Source of the DNA: Micromonospora lutea
GTDB taxonomy: Bacteria > Actinomycetota > Actinomycetes > Mycobacteriales > Micromonosporaceae
DNA: 64,000 nucleotides
Assembly: GCF_016863535.1 (NCBI RefSeq)
Contig: NZ_BOPB01000031.1
Coordinates: forward strand, 1 to 64,000
Direction of reading: 5' to 3'
Part shown: piece after piece, positions 42,890 to 51,676 of the stretch
Numbering within the stretch: the first letter of the stretch is position 1
Layout: the number at the start of each line of letters is the position of its first letter
The notes under the pieces: model-generated
Seen by the model: only the letters and a program-made list of their open reading frames with translations
The model's database searches: none
What the model was told of the DNA's origin: nothing
Position numbers and translations under genes: made by a program

Positions 42890-43159
42890 GTGTCATGGGT
42901 GCACAACGCCCGCGCCGCCGGACGCGTCGGCCTGGCCCGACGGTCAGACCGGCGCAGTTATACCGTTCGTGAGGTTACGGCGGCGGAGGCCGGACCGGTA
43001 CTCAAGCACTACGTCGCCGTCGCCGCGGCTACCCGGCCCTACTTCAGCGCGGACAAAGACGCGCCGGTCGAGGACTTCGTGGCCGAGGCTAATCGCCACC
43101 CTGTGTTCGAACTCCTCCCGATCGATGAGCGTGGCCCTGCCGCCGACGACGGACGCTGA
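42890..43159 (+). pseudogene. C-terminal fragment of a deazaflavin (F420)-dependent nitroreductase-like gene
   Basis: About 90 codons reading VSWVHNARAAGRVGLARRSD, then YTVREVTAAEAGPVLKHYVA and AEANRHPVFELLP, which match the C-terminal half of the Ddn/nitroreductase family (WVHNVRA...PVFRL pattern). The first 60 or so residues, with the F420-binding part, are absent; upstream sequence has only poor traces. GTG 42890 could restart translation, but the product would lack the cofactor site. Confidence 0.6.
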
Positions 43160-43545
43160 CGTACATATTCCCGCTCACCGACGCGATGTCCTTACCGGAC
43201 TCCGGAGAAGCTTGTCCCCGTGCGAGCTACCCGGAAGTGTCCACCGCACGGTGACGACAACTCTCGATTGTCTGACGGGTGTCCCTCGCGCGCAGCTCAT
43301 CAAACAGCCGACATGCCTGAGCCCCACCAGCGGATGGGCACGTAGGCGGGCTGGGGGCTGGCCAGCCGCGCCGTCGGGAACGCCGTCGCAACCCCGCCGC
43401 ATGGGCTGACCGGCTGTATCGCCACGGACCGGGGGTGCCCCACTCTACGATCCGAGATACTGCGGCGGCGTGCCCGCTTCGAAATGCCGGCTGGGCCGAT
43501 GATTTCTCCTCGCCGGGCGCGAACCTGAATCGGAAGGGAACACGC
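43160..43545. other. Intergenic region upstream of epoxide hydrolase
   Basis: 386 bases. A ribosome site belongs to the downstream gene (GGAAGGGAACACGC before 43546). No other gene or operator stands out. Confidence 0.35.
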
Positions 43546-44772
43546 ATGGCTGTCACCACAAAGACCCGTCCCGGCACCACGGAGATCCGGCCATTTTCGG
43601 TCGACATTCCCCAAGCCGACCTTGACGACCTGAGAAGGCGCATCAAAGCCACTCGGTGGCCGGACAAGGAGACGGTGGACGACCAGTCGCAGGGTGTGCC
43701 ACTCGCGACGATCCAGGCCGTCGCCCGCTATTGGGAGAAGGAGTACGACTGGCGCAACATCGAGGCGCGCCTGAACGCCTTGCCGCAGTTCATGACAACC
43801 ATCGACGGGGTGGACATCCACTTCATCCACGTGCGATCGAAGCACGAGGACGCGCTGCCGCTCATCGTCACCCACGGGTGGCCCGGGTCGGTGATCGAGC
43901 AGATGAAAATCATCGAGCCGCTCACTGATCCCACGTCCCACGGCGCCAACGCGTCGGACGCCTTCCACCTGGTGATCCCGTCGTTGCCTGGCCACGGGTT
44001 CTCAGGCAAGCCGACCGAGTCGGGCTGGAACCCGCAGAAGATCGCGACCGCCTGGGTCGAGCTGATGAAGCGGCTCGGCTACACGCGGTTCGTCGCCCAG
44101 GGCGGCGACTGGGGCGCGGTCGTCGTGGACCAACTCGGGGTGCAGGCCCCTCCGGAACTGCTCGGCATCCACACCAACATGCCGGGCGCGGTCCCACCTG
44201 AGATCGACAACCTGTTCCAGGGGGACACCACCGGCGCGAACAACGCGATGGGCTCTTTGCCGGCGGGTCTGTCCGACGACGAGATGCGGGCCGCCACCGA
44301 GCTGGACTACGTGTGGAAGCACGTCGCGTACGCCCTCATGATGGCGACGCGTCCGCAGACACTCACCGCCCTGGCGGACTCCCCGGTGGGTCTGGCGTCC
44401 TTCCTGCTCGATCACGATGCGAAGAGCCTTGCGCTGATCGCGAAGGTCTTCGAGGGCGCCAAGGCGGGTCTCACTCGCGACGACATCCTGGACAACATTT
44501 CGCTCTACTGGCTGACGAACACCGCGGTCTCCGCGTCTCGGCTGTACGCGGAGAACAAGCTGTCGTTCTTCGCCGCCAAGGGCGTGAACGTCCCGGTCGC
44601 CGTGAGCGTCTTTCCGGACGAGCTGTACGAGGCGCCGCAGAGCTGGGCCGAGCAGGCATACCCCAACCTCATCTACTTCAACAAGCTCGACACCGGCGGG
44701 CACTTTGCAGCCTGGGAACAGCCAAAGGTCTTCTCCGAAGAGCTTCGCACCGCCTTCCGGTCGCTGCGTTAG
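43546..44772 (+). CDS. Epoxide hydrolase (EHN-domain, alpha/beta-hydrolase)
   Basis: A 408-residue microsomal-type epoxide hydrolase. The N-terminal EHN domain reads PFSVDIPQADLDDLRRRIKA (residues about 15-35) with WRNIEARLNALPQF. The oxyanion region is THGWPG, nucleophile QGGDWGAVV (Asp) and the catalytic His is in TGGHFAAWEQP. It opens epoxides to diols; the substrate is unknown. ATG 43546 has a good site. Paired with the SDR by convergent orientation and a shared terminator. Confidence 0.92.
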   Translation: MAVTTKTRPGTTEIRPFSVDIPQADLDDLRRRIKATRWPDKETVDDQSQGVPLATIQAVARYWEKEYDWRNIEARLNALPQFMTTIDGVDIHFIHVRSKHEDALPLIVTHGWPGSVIEQMKIIEPLTDPTSHGANASDAFHLVIPSLPGHGFSGKPTESGWNPQKIATAWVELMKRLGYTRFVAQGGDWGAVVVDQLGVQAPPELLGIHTNMPGAVPPEIDNLFQGDTTGANNAMGSLPAGLSDDEMRAATELDYVWKHVAYALMMATRPQTLTALADSPVGLASFLLDHDAKSLALIAKVFEGAKAGLTRDDILDNISLYWLTNTAVSASRLYAENKLSFFAAKGVNVPVAVSVFPDELYEAPQSWAEQAYPNLIYFNKLDTGGHFAAWEQPKVFSEELRTAFRSLR

Positions 44773-44880
44773 ATGGCCGGGTATCCGCCGCCCTCGGCGG
44801 TTGGCGTCTGCGGCTAACCCGATGCGCGCTGCCATGTCGGCCGACAGGGGAGTCGGATGGCGTGCCAACCGACTGGCGTA

Positions 44881-44917
44881 GGCACGGCCCGTTCCCGGTG
44901 AAGGAACGGGCCGTGCC
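44881..44917. terminator. Bidirectional hairpin terminator
   Basis: Perfect 15-bp arms (GGCACGGCCCGTTCC at 44881-44895, complement at 44903-44917) and a 7-nt loop, between convergent epoxide hydrolase (ends 44772) and SDR (ends 44954). It likely ends transcription from both sides. Confidence 0.8.
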
Positions 44918-44953
44918 GTACGCAACCGTGACAGGGCAGCGGTGGGCCGATGA

Positions 44954-45757
44954 TCAGATGGTGAAACCGCCGTCGACGTTGACCGTCGCTCCGGTGATGT
45001 AGCGCCCGTCCGGGCTGGCGAGGAACGCCACCGCGGCGGCCACATCGGCCGGATCAGCGTAGTGACCGAGGGCCGTGAACCCGTTGATCGTGTCGGCGTT
45101 GGGGCCGTCGGCCGGGTTCAATTCGGTGTCCGTGGCTCCTGGATTCACCAGGTTCACGGTGATCGCTCTGCCGCCGAGTTCGCGTCCGAGCGCCTTGGTC
45201 AGGCCGATCAGGGCCGTTTTGCTCATCGAGTACAGGGAGAAGCCCGGGAAAACCGCCCGCTCGGCCATGTTGCTGCCGATGTTGATGATCCGCCCACCGC
45301 TCGACATGTGGCGCACTGCGGCTTGCGAGGCGATGAACGGTGCTCGGACGTTGACCGCTACGGTCTGTTCGAAGTCTTCGAGGCTCAGTTGCTCCAGCGG
45401 TCCGAGCAGAAACGCGCCGGCGTTGTTGACCAGGATGTCCAATCGACCCAGCTCACCGGCGACGCGGTTCACCGCCTCGACCACCGCCGCCGGGTCGGAA
45501 CTGTCCGCCTTGACGGCGATCGCCCGCCGTCCCGCAGCCTTGATCCGATCCACCACGTCGTCAGCGCGTTGCTGATTCTGCTGGAACGTCAGCGCCACGT
45601 CGGCGCCCTCTTCCGCCAGGCGTACCGCTACAGCAGCGCCAATGCCGCGACCGCCACCGGTAACCAGAGCTACCTTGCCGTTAAGAGCGACCGGCAGTAG
45701 AGCGGTGGAGGCGAGGCGGGTCTTGGCCGAGGGTGGCAAGGCGGAGGAGGAGGCCAT
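44954..45757 (-). CDS. SDR-family oxidoreductase (3-oxoacyl reductase-like)
   Basis: A 267-residue classical SDR. Cofactor motif VALVTGGGRGIGAAVA, VLVNNAGAFLL, active-site region IINIGSNMAE with FSLYSMSKTALIG (YxxxK), and the C terminus ITGATVNVDGGFTI. It has an N-terminal extension of about 25 residues, so the true start may be internal. Its substrate is unknown. Convergent with the epoxide hydrolase through the hairpin. Confidence 0.87.
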   Translation of the reverse strand: MASSSALPPSAKTRLASTALLPVALNGKVALVTGGGRGIGAAVAVRLAEEGADVALTFQQNQQRADDVVDRIKAAGRRAIAVKADSSDPAAVVEAVNRVAGELGRLDILVNNAGAFLLGPLEQLSLEDFEQTVAVNVRAPFIASQAAVRHMSSGGRIINIGSNMAERAVFPGFSLYSMSKTALIGLTKALGRELGGRAITVNLVNPGATDTELNPADGPNADTINGFTALGHYADPADVAAAVAFLASPDGRYITGATVNVDGGFTI

Positions 45758-45956
45758 GCCGGTGTTGCATGGCCGACGACGACAACGCCGCCAGCCGAAG
45801 TGCCAGGACGCGCCGCAGCCCCGCCAGCCCTATTGCCGGTCGCTCTAAGTGCCTTTTTCATGACGGAAAGCCTGGTCGACAGAAGGACTGTCGTCTGGCG
45901 GTGATCGGACAGCGCATTCGGATCTTCTATCGGGTCGGAGCGTCATCACCGCCCTG

Positions 45957-45993
45957 CCTGTCCTGAACGGGCGGCACGCCCGTTCAGGACAGG
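45957..45993 (-). terminator. Hairpin terminator after xylanase gene
   Basis: Perfect 16-bp arms, CCTGTCCTGAACGGGC (45957-45972) and its complement (45978-45993), with a five-base loop GGCAC, seven bases beyond the GH10 stop. A long strong hairpin such as this is a clear terminator. Confidence 0.8.
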
Positions 45994-45999
45994 TGGTGC

Positions 46000-47514
46000 T
46001 CAGGCGGCGGTGCACACCGGGGTCAGGCCGGTGGCGGTCCCGACGCCCTGGAAGCCGAACTCGGTGGACTGGCCGGCGCTGACCGAGCCGTTGTAGCTGA
46101 CGTTGCTGAATTGCACCGTGCCGCTGCTGCCGGTGCGGTTGGCGTTCCAGGTATTGGTCACGGTGGCACCGGAGGGCAGGGTGAGCTGGACGCTCCACCC
46201 GCTGATCGGCGCGGCGGCGGCGGTGACCCGGACGGTGGCGACGAAGCCGCCGGTCCAGGAGTTCAGCGAGACCGTCGCCGAGCACCCGGTGGTCGGGTTC
46301 GGCGTGGTCGGCGGCGGCGTGGTCGGTGGCGGAGTGGTCGGATTGACCGGCGGCGTGCTCGGCGAAACGGACGGTGTCACCGGCGGTGTGCTCGGCGGTG
46401 GGGTTGAGTTCCGGCCCTTGTTCAGCTCGTCGAGTACCGCGTGGTAGGCGGATTTCTTCTGATAGCTTCCGTTGCCGCCGGTGAACAGCAGGCCCCGCTC
46501 CGAGGAGCGCCACGACTCGCTGTCGGAGATGCCCCAGACGGTGATGCCGGTGCACTGTGCGACGTTCAGGCAGGCCCTAACGACCTTGCGGTAGTTTTCC
46601 GCCTGGCCCGTACCGATGTCGTTGTTGCTCAGGTCGTCGTCGATGTCCAGCTCGGTGATGTGCACCTCGACGCCGAGATCAGCGAAGCGCTGGATGTTGG
46701 CCTGCAGGTCGTCGGTGATGATGCTGTTCGGGTTGTCGTTGAAGTGCGCCTGGAACCCGACGCAGTCGATGTACTGCCGGTAGTTGCGGACGATGTCGTA
46801 CAGCGCGTCGGCTTTGCGGTTCGGGGTGCCGCCCTGGACCGTCAGGCCCTCGACGTCGTAGTCGTTGATGCAGAGCTTGGTGGTCAGCCCGCCGGCCTGC
46901 ACGACCTGCTTGGCCCGGATGAACGAGTCCCGGATGACGTCGGTGTCGCCGGCGTCGAAGTAGTCACCGTCGCCATTGGCGTCCCGGTTCATGGTGTGCG
47001 GCCACTGGTTGCGACGCCGGCCGGTGTTGTTGTCCTCCAGCGCTTCGTTGACGACGTCCCAGTAGGCGATCCTGCTGCCCCAGCGGTTGATGGCGTTGCC
47101 GATGAAGGTGTTCAGCGTCGCCTGGCTGGCACCCTGCAACGCGCCGGCCTGCGAGTGCCAGACCAACGTGTGGCCACGGACCAGCATGTTGTTGCTCTGG
47201 GCGTGGTTGACCAAGGTGTCCGCACCGCTGGTGTTCTGCAGCCCGCCGCTGGAGGTGGCGATCCTGTCCGGCTTCATGTCGTTCTCGGGTGTCAGTTGGT
47301 TGAACTCCTGACCGACGATCGAGTAAAGCCGGTTGGGGGAGGCCGCGACGCCGAAGAACAGGCCGGCCTTGGCGGCTGCGGCCCGTAGCGTGGTCTCGGC
47401 CGCAGCGGCCGGGGCGCTGGACTGGACCGTCACCGCGCCGCCCACCAGCAACAACACCGCCGCTGGCACAGCTATTCGCGCAAATTTATGACGCTGCCTC
47501 AGGTCGCTGGTCAC
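46000..47514 (-). CDS. Secreted GH10 endo-xylanase with CBM2 domain
   Basis: A 504-residue modular enzyme. Signal peptide (IAVPAAVLLLVGGAVTVQSS), GH10 catalytic domain from about 45 (FFGVAASPNRLYSIVGQEF, ENDMK; catalytic acid/base Glu in AYWDVVNEALED; nucleophile Glu in VEVHITELDIDDDL), then a Pro/Thr linker (TPPPSTPPVTPSVSP) and a C-terminal CBM2 (GCSATVSLNSWTGGFVATV, with WSVQLTLPSG). It hydrolyses xylan; the CBM2 binds cellulose or xylan. GTG 47514 follows AAGGAGG, better than the upstream ATG. A palindromic element lies upstream. Confidence 0.95.
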   Translation of the reverse strand: MTSDLRQRHKFARIAVPAAVLLLVGGAVTVQSSAPAAAAETTLRAAAAKAGLFFGVAASPNRLYSIVGQEFNQLTPENDMKPDRIATSSGGLQNTSGADTLVNHAQSNNMLVRGHTLVWHSQAGALQGASQATLNTFIGNAINRWGSRIAYWDVVNEALEDNNTGRRRNQWPHTMNRDANGDGDYFDAGDTDVIRDSFIRAKQVVQAGGLTTKLCINDYDVEGLTVQGGTPNRKADALYDIVRNYRQYIDCVGFQAHFNDNPNSIITDDLQANIQRFADLGVEVHITELDIDDDLSNNDIGTGQAENYRKVVRACLNVAQCTGITVWGISDSESWRSSERGLLFTGGNGSYQKKSAYHAVLDELNKGRNSTPPPSTPPVTPSVSPSTPPVNPTTPPPTTPPPTTPNPTTGCSATVSLNSWTGGFVATVRVTAAAAPISGWSVQLTLPSGATVTNTWNANRTGSSGTVQFSNVSYNGSVSAGQSTEFGFQGVGTATGLTPVCTAA

Positions 47515-47605
47515 GGGACCTCCTTGACGCTTGACATCAGCAATCGACACATATGCATGTCACTGGAGGGTCAGTGTCGATACCGGCCGGCCGCCCTGTC
47601 AACAA

Positions 47606-47626
47606 CTTCCGGAAACCTTCCGGAAG
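47606..47626. promoter_or_regulatory. Candidate xylanase operator (palindrome)
   Basis: CTTCCGGAA-ACC-TTCCGGAAG, perfect 9-bp arms with a 3-base spacer, about 92 bp upstream of the xylanase start. A further TCCGGAAG half-copy follows at 47638-47645. It recalls the inverted repeats at actinobacterial xylanase promoters (GAAA/TTTC type), but no LacI/ROK regulator is adjacent. It also lies upstream of PadR, in the divergent gap. Confidence 0.5.
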
Positions 47627-47679
47627 ACGCTACGGAGTCCGGAAGTGAACCGCGCCGGTAGGTCGTCCGCCCGGCGCCA

Positions 47680-47696
47680 CTAGACAGACTGTCTAG
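47680..47696. promoter_or_regulatory. Candidate PadR operator
   Basis: CTAGACAG-A-CTGTCTAG, a perfect 17-bp palindrome, 19 bp before the PadR ATG. The position is right for autorepression by PadR. Confidence 0.65.
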
Positions 47697-47715
47697 GTAG
47701 AGAGACTATGTAGGC

Positions 47716-48096
47716 ATGAACGCCATCACCCAGCCGAGCGAGTGGCTCCGTGGAGTCCTTGGGCTGTGTGTCCTCCGGATCATGGCCGCCGGTCCGACCT
47801 ACGGTTACGCGATCGCCGCCGAACTGGCCGCCGTGGGCTTCGGAGAGATCAAGGGCGGCACCCTGTACCCGCTGCTGGCTCGCCTTGAGAAGAACGGCCT
47901 GGTCACCGCCGAGTGGAGAGCCGGTGACGGCGGCCCGGGGCGCAAATACTTCACGCTCACCGAGACCGGCCGGACGGAACTGGCGCAGGGTCTCGCCCAG
48001 TGGCAGACCTTTTCGACCAGGGTCGCCAACCACCTCCGCACCGGCGACGACCTGGCACTGCCGCATCCCCGCAGCTTCGAGAAGAGGACCCCGTGA
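47716..48096 (+). CDS. PadR-family transcriptional regulator
   Basis: A 126-residue winged-helix PadR regulator. It contains VLRIMAAGPTYGYAIAAELA, IKGGTLYPLLARLEKNGLVT and the wing GRKYFTLTETGRTELAQGLA, the PadR signature. It overlaps the next gene by GTGA at 48093-48096. PadR with a downstream membrane protein is a common pair; the likely role is control of that membrane protein. Confidence 0.92.
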   Translation: MNAITQPSEWLRGVLGLCVLRIMAAGPTYGYAIAAELAAVGFGEIKGGTLYPLLARLEKNGLVTAEWRAGDGGPGRKYFTLTETGRTELAQGLAQWQTFSTRVANHLRTGDDLALPHPRSFEKRTP

Positions 48097-48860
48097 ACAC
48101 CACCCCGCACACCCAGGCCGGGTCCCATGAGGTATGGCAACGCCCGTTCGTGCAGGCCCACCAGAAGTGGTGCAATGACTTCGTTCTCGAGCTACGTATG
48201 CGAGACGTGCCCGGCCCGGTGATCGGCGAACGCCTGGGCGAGGTCGAAGCCCACTGCGCCGAAATCGGCGAGACACCTGCCGAGGCCTTCGGAGACCCGA
48301 CCGATTACGCCCGGCAGCTCGACGCGGAGGGTTCTCCGGCGCGTGTGTCCGGGACCTGGAAGATCACGGTCCTCTCGGCCGCCCAGGTACTGGCCCTGCT
48401 CGTCGGTACCGCAGCGGTCACCCCCTGGGCGCGCGGCGAGCAGTTCAGCTACAACGTGGTCCAGCTTGCCTGCCTCACGTTCTTCGTGCTGGTGCTGCTG
48501 AGTCTGCCCAAACTGCTGGCACCCCTGCTGCGTCACCCCTGGGCGGTCGGTGTTCCCCTGGGCCTGCTGATGCCCCTCGTAGCCGTGGGGGCCGCGGTCT
48601 CCGGCGAGCTGAACCTGCCGGCCGTCCTGACCCTCCCGGCGGCGGTGATCTCCATCGGGCTGTTCGTGGTGGTGCTCGTGCTGGCACTTGTCGAGCATCG
48701 GGAGCTGACCCGTGACGTGGACGACAACCTCGTCACGTCACCCCTTGCTCCCGCGTCCGAAGCACGCGGCAAACGCGCCCGATGGATTGTCCTCGTGCCG
48801 TCCTATGCGATCCCCGTCGCCTATCTCGTACTGGCCACCTTCAGCTGGATCCTTGCCTGA
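48093..48860 (+). CDS. PadR-coupled membrane protein (DUF1700/HAAS-like)
   Basis: A 255-residue protein with a soluble N-terminal part (about 90 residues; LELRMRDVPGPVIGERLGEV and DPTDYARQLD, reminiscent of HAAS-type signalling helices) and five or six transmembrane segments (AAQVLALLVGTAAVTPWA, QLACLTFFVLVLLSLPKLL, VPLGLLMPLVAVGAAVSG and others). Such proteins are commonly encoded after PadR regulators. GTG 48093 overlaps the PadR stop. Confidence 0.82.
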   Translation: MNTTPHTQAGSHEVWQRPFVQAHQKWCNDFVLELRMRDVPGPVIGERLGEVEAHCAEIGETPAEAFGDPTDYARQLDAEGSPARVSGTWKITVLSAAQVLALLVGTAAVTPWARGEQFSYNVVQLACLTFFVLVLLSLPKLLAPLLRHPWAVGVPLGLLMPLVAVGAAVSGELNLPAVLTLPAAVISIGLFVVVLVLALVEHRELTRDVDDNLVTSPLAPASEARGKRARWIVLVPSYAIPVAYLVLATFSWILA

Positions 48861-49194
48861 GCCAGAGTTCGACGCACCGACTGACAGGGTTCCACGTCCG
48901 CCCGCCGCCTGCGTAGCGACCATGTCGCTGATCGTCACCTGGGCGCCCCTCGGGGAGGAGACCGTCTTCGTGAGGTTCCCCGGCAGGCGGTGACCCGACC
49001 GGTTTGACTGGCGCTGTAGCGCCGGGCCTCTACCCGGCAAGGGACGACGACGTTGGACGCTGTCGGCGTAAAGGTCGAGTGCAGTGGTAGGTACGGGTGT
49101 AAGAGCTCCTAACTTTTTGAGTGTTGCTACGCGGCGTCACGTTCAGCTTGAGTCTGCGGGTGTTGATCGAGATCAAGGGGGCCCCGGCGATCGG
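48861..49194. other. Intergenic region with small hairpins
   Basis: 334 bases between convergent genes. GGCGC-TGTA-GCGCC near 49012 and GCCGGG-CCTCTA-CCCGGC at 49021-49038 could form a bidirectional terminator. I see no gene; a short plus-frame near 48899 encodes nothing recognisable. Confidence 0.4.
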
Positions 49195-50433
49195 TCAGCC
49201 GAGGCGGTGGGCTCGGCGTTGGAGGTATCGCTGTTCGACCTGGTTCTGGGTTAGGGAGGCTGCTTCGCGGTACCGCGCCGCCGCGCAGGCCGTGTCACCG
49301 GTCATTTCGAGCAGATGTGCGCGGATCGCGCGTTCGTGTTGCCGGGTCAGCGGTTCCTCGTCCAGGCGGTAGCTCCGGTTGAGGTCGTCGAGCAGGGCCA
49401 GCCCTCGGGCCGGCCCGTACGCGTGCGCGACTGCGACCACCCGGCTCAGGCGTACCGGTGCGGTCGGACTGAGTCGTTCTAGTCCCAGGTACAGGGCCGC
49501 GATCTGGGGCCAGTCCGTCTGGTCCGGCGACGCGGCTGCGGCGTGCACGGCCGCGATCGCTGCCTGTAGCTGGTACGTGCCGACCTGGCGCCGCCGCCAG
49601 ACGCTGTCGATGAGGTCGGCGCCCTCGCGGATCAGCTCGGGATCCCACCGTGTCCGGTCCTGCTCGTCCAGCGGCACCAACTCGTCGCCGTCGGTACGAG
49701 CAGCGCGTCGCGACTCGGTGAGCAGCATCAGGGCGAGCAGCCCGGTCACCTCCGGGTCGTCCGGCAGGGAGTCGTGGAGCATACGGGTCAGCCGGATTGC
49801 CTCGCGGGTCAGGTCCACGCGGGTGAGTTCTTCTCCGGTGGAGGCGGTGTAGCCCTCGTTGTAGATCAGGTACAGCACCTGCATGACGGCGTTCATCCGG
49901 CTGTCGCGGTCGGCGTCGGTTGGCGGGGTGAACCTGGCTCCGGCGCGGGCCAGTTGCTGCTTGGCTCGGCTGATCCGGGCGCCCATGGTGTTCTCGGTCG
50001 TCCCGTGCGCGTGTGCGATCTCTTTGGTGGTCAGGCCGCCGACTGCGCGGAGCGTGAGCGCCACCTGGGAGGTGGAGCTCAGCGTGGGGTGACAACACAG
50101 CAGCAGGAGGGTGAGGCTGTCGTCGGTCTCCAGCGCGAGATTTGCCTGGCGGGTCGGGTCCCGCATCGCCAGCTCGCTCATGCCGGCGTGCCGCTCGCGG
50201 CGGCGTCGGGCCTGGTCGGTGCGGAGCAGGTCGACCATCCGCCGGTAGCCGATCCGGATCAGCCAGCTGCGCGGGTTATCCGGCACGCCGTCCGTCGGCC
50301 ACGTCCGGCTCGCGACGAGCAGTGCCTCTTGTATCGCGTCTTCGGCGATATCGAAGTGGCCGAAGCGCCGCACCAGCGCGCCGAGGACCTGCGGTGCCTC
50401 GGTGCGCAGTAGGTGCTCGACATCCGGTGTCAC
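49195..50433 (-). CDS. ECF42-type RNA polymerase sigma factor with C-terminal extension
   Basis: A 412-residue sigma factor of the ECF42 type. Region 2: VLGALVRRFGHFDIAEDAIQ; region 4: VALTLRAVGGLTTKEIAHAH then TTENTMGARISRAKQQLARA. The C-terminal half (from about 185; LIYNEGYTASTGEELTRVDL) is the large DUF6596-like/TPR extension which regulates this group. ECF42 genes are usually next to DGPF/YCII-domain genes, as here. GTG 50433. It probably has no separate anti-sigma factor. Confidence 0.9.
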   Translation of the reverse strand: MTPDVEHLLRTEAPQVLGALVRRFGHFDIAEDAIQEALLVASRTWPTDGVPDNPRSWLIRIGYRRMVDLLRTDQARRRRERHAGMSELAMRDPTRQANLALETDDSLTLLLLCCHPTLSSTSQVALTLRAVGGLTTKEIAHAHGTTENTMGARISRAKQQLARAGARFTPPTDADRDSRMNAVMQVLYLIYNEGYTASTGEELTRVDLTREAIRLTRMLHDSLPDDPEVTGLLALMLLTESRRAARTDGDELVPLDEQDRTRWDPELIREGADLIDSVWRRRQVGTYQLQAAIAAVHAAAASPDQTDWPQIAALYLGLERLSPTAPVRLSRVVAVAHAYGPARGLALLDDLNRSYRLDEEPLTRQHERAIRAHLLEMTGDTACAAARYREAASLTQNQVEQRYLQRRAHRLG

Positions 50434-50470
50434 GCCGGTGCTGCCGTCCGGTAACGCTGGATGCGGCGGG

Positions 50471-50842
50471 TCATGTCGCGAAGTCCGTGCCCATTATCGG
50501 CCGGATCTCCATCGGCTCGCCCAGAACCTCGACCATCCGCGAGACGATCTCGACGGCGCGCTCCTGGTTGTCCACGTCGATCACCGCGAAGCTGGCCAGG
50601 ACCTCCTTGAGCTCGACGAATGGCCCGTCGGTCGCCACCACGCCGGTCGAGGTCCTGCGGACCGTGGTGCTGACTGCCGGGTGACCGAGTCCCTCGCTGC
50701 TGACGAACTCGCCGGTCTCGATCAGCTCCTGTTCGAACCGCTGGTACGCGGCGAACGCGGCCAGCGCCTCCTCGGACGGGGTGTCGGCGGTCGCGGCGTC
50801 CCAGGCGGCGGCCGGCGTGTAGCTGAGCAGCAGATACTTCAT
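50471..50842 (-). CDS. YCII-related (DGPF-domain) protein
   Basis: A 123-residue YCII-family protein. MKYLLLSYTPAAAWDAATAD at the start and VVATDGPFVELKEVLASFAV with the DGPF motif are the family hallmarks. It sits 37 bp upstream of the ECF42 sigma gene, the usual arrangement; the DGPF protein may be a regulatory target or partner of the sigma factor. ATG 50842 has AAGG at about 11 bp; the ATG at 50848 is an alternative. Confidence 0.9.
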   Translation of the reverse strand: MKYLLLSYTPAAAWDAATADTPSEEALAAFAAYQRFEQELIETGEFVSSEGLGHPAVSTTVRRTSTGVVATDGPFVELKEVLASFAVIDVDNQERAVEIVSRMVEVLGEPMEIRPIMGTDFAT

Positions 50843-50876
50843 GGTCATCCTTGTTGTCGCGCGGGCTTGGATCACG

Positions 50877-51527
50877 TTACGCCGGTGAGGGCGAACGGTG
50901 CAGCGAGAGGGCGAGGACCGTCGTCCAGGTGAAGGCGACCATGCCGTTCACGGCGATCTGGATACTCATGTGGCTCGGTGACATCGGCATCAGCAGGATG
51001 AGCGCGGCGAGGCCGTTCAGCACCGCCGGCAGGGTGGCCCGACGGCGGACGTGCCGGACGGTCAGCGCGATGGCGGCGATGGCCAGTGCGGTGAAGGCGA
51101 CGGCGGCCGCCGTCGAGTGCGCGATGCTGTGCCAGGACATCTCGTCGACCGGCCCCTCAGGGGTCCCTACCGGGAAGCCGTACTCCGGATCCATGGTGAA
51201 CACGCCGGCCGCGACGAGACCGGCACCGAAGATCCCGACGAAGATCGGCAGCACACGCCAGCCGGTGCCCTCGGTGAGCGTGCGTCGGATACCGGCGGCG
51301 AGCGCCAGGCCGCCGAGGCCGGCGAGCACGAACGTGGTGATCTGGATCCAGCCGAGGCTTCCGGTGGCCAACTGGCTGATCGGGTGCCGGGTGATGTCGT
51401 AGCCCTCACGCGTGAGCATCTGCGCCACGGCCGAGGCGAAGAAGACCGGCCCGGCAAGGGCACCAGCGAGGAGCAGCCAGTCGGACGAGCGGCGGACGGC
51501 GGGAACGGTGGCGGCGACGGTGGTCAT
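50877..51527 (-). CDS. DUF998-family membrane protein
   Basis: A 216-residue protein with about six transmembrane segments and the DUF998 opening LLAGALAGPVFFASAVAQML, followed by RHPISQLATGSLGWIQ. ATG 51527 follows AAGGAGG. It is the first gene of a minus-strand operon with the YCII and ECF42 genes (34 bp gap), and divergent from the DUF1579-like gene at 51677. Its function is unknown. Confidence 0.88.
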   Translation of the reverse strand: MTTVAATVPAVRRSSDWLLLAGALAGPVFFASAVAQMLTREGYDITRHPISQLATGSLGWIQITTFVLAGLGGLALAAGIRRTLTEGTGWRVLPIFVGIFGAGLVAAGVFTMDPEYGFPVGTPEGPVDEMSWHSIAHSTAAAVAFTALAIAAIALTVRHVRRRATLPAVLNGLAALILLMPMSPSHMSIQIAVNGMVAFTWTTVLALSLHRSPSPA

Positions 51528-51676
51528 GAATTCCTCCTTGTGAGTTCCTGCCGCTACCTCGTGGCTGATCCGGGGATTCCGACACGACCGCGATGTGACC
51601 TGAGTCATGCCCAATGAGTGTCAAAGTGCGAGTGTCCCCTCCGAGGTATCGGCAAGCACTCACCGAGGAGGACACG

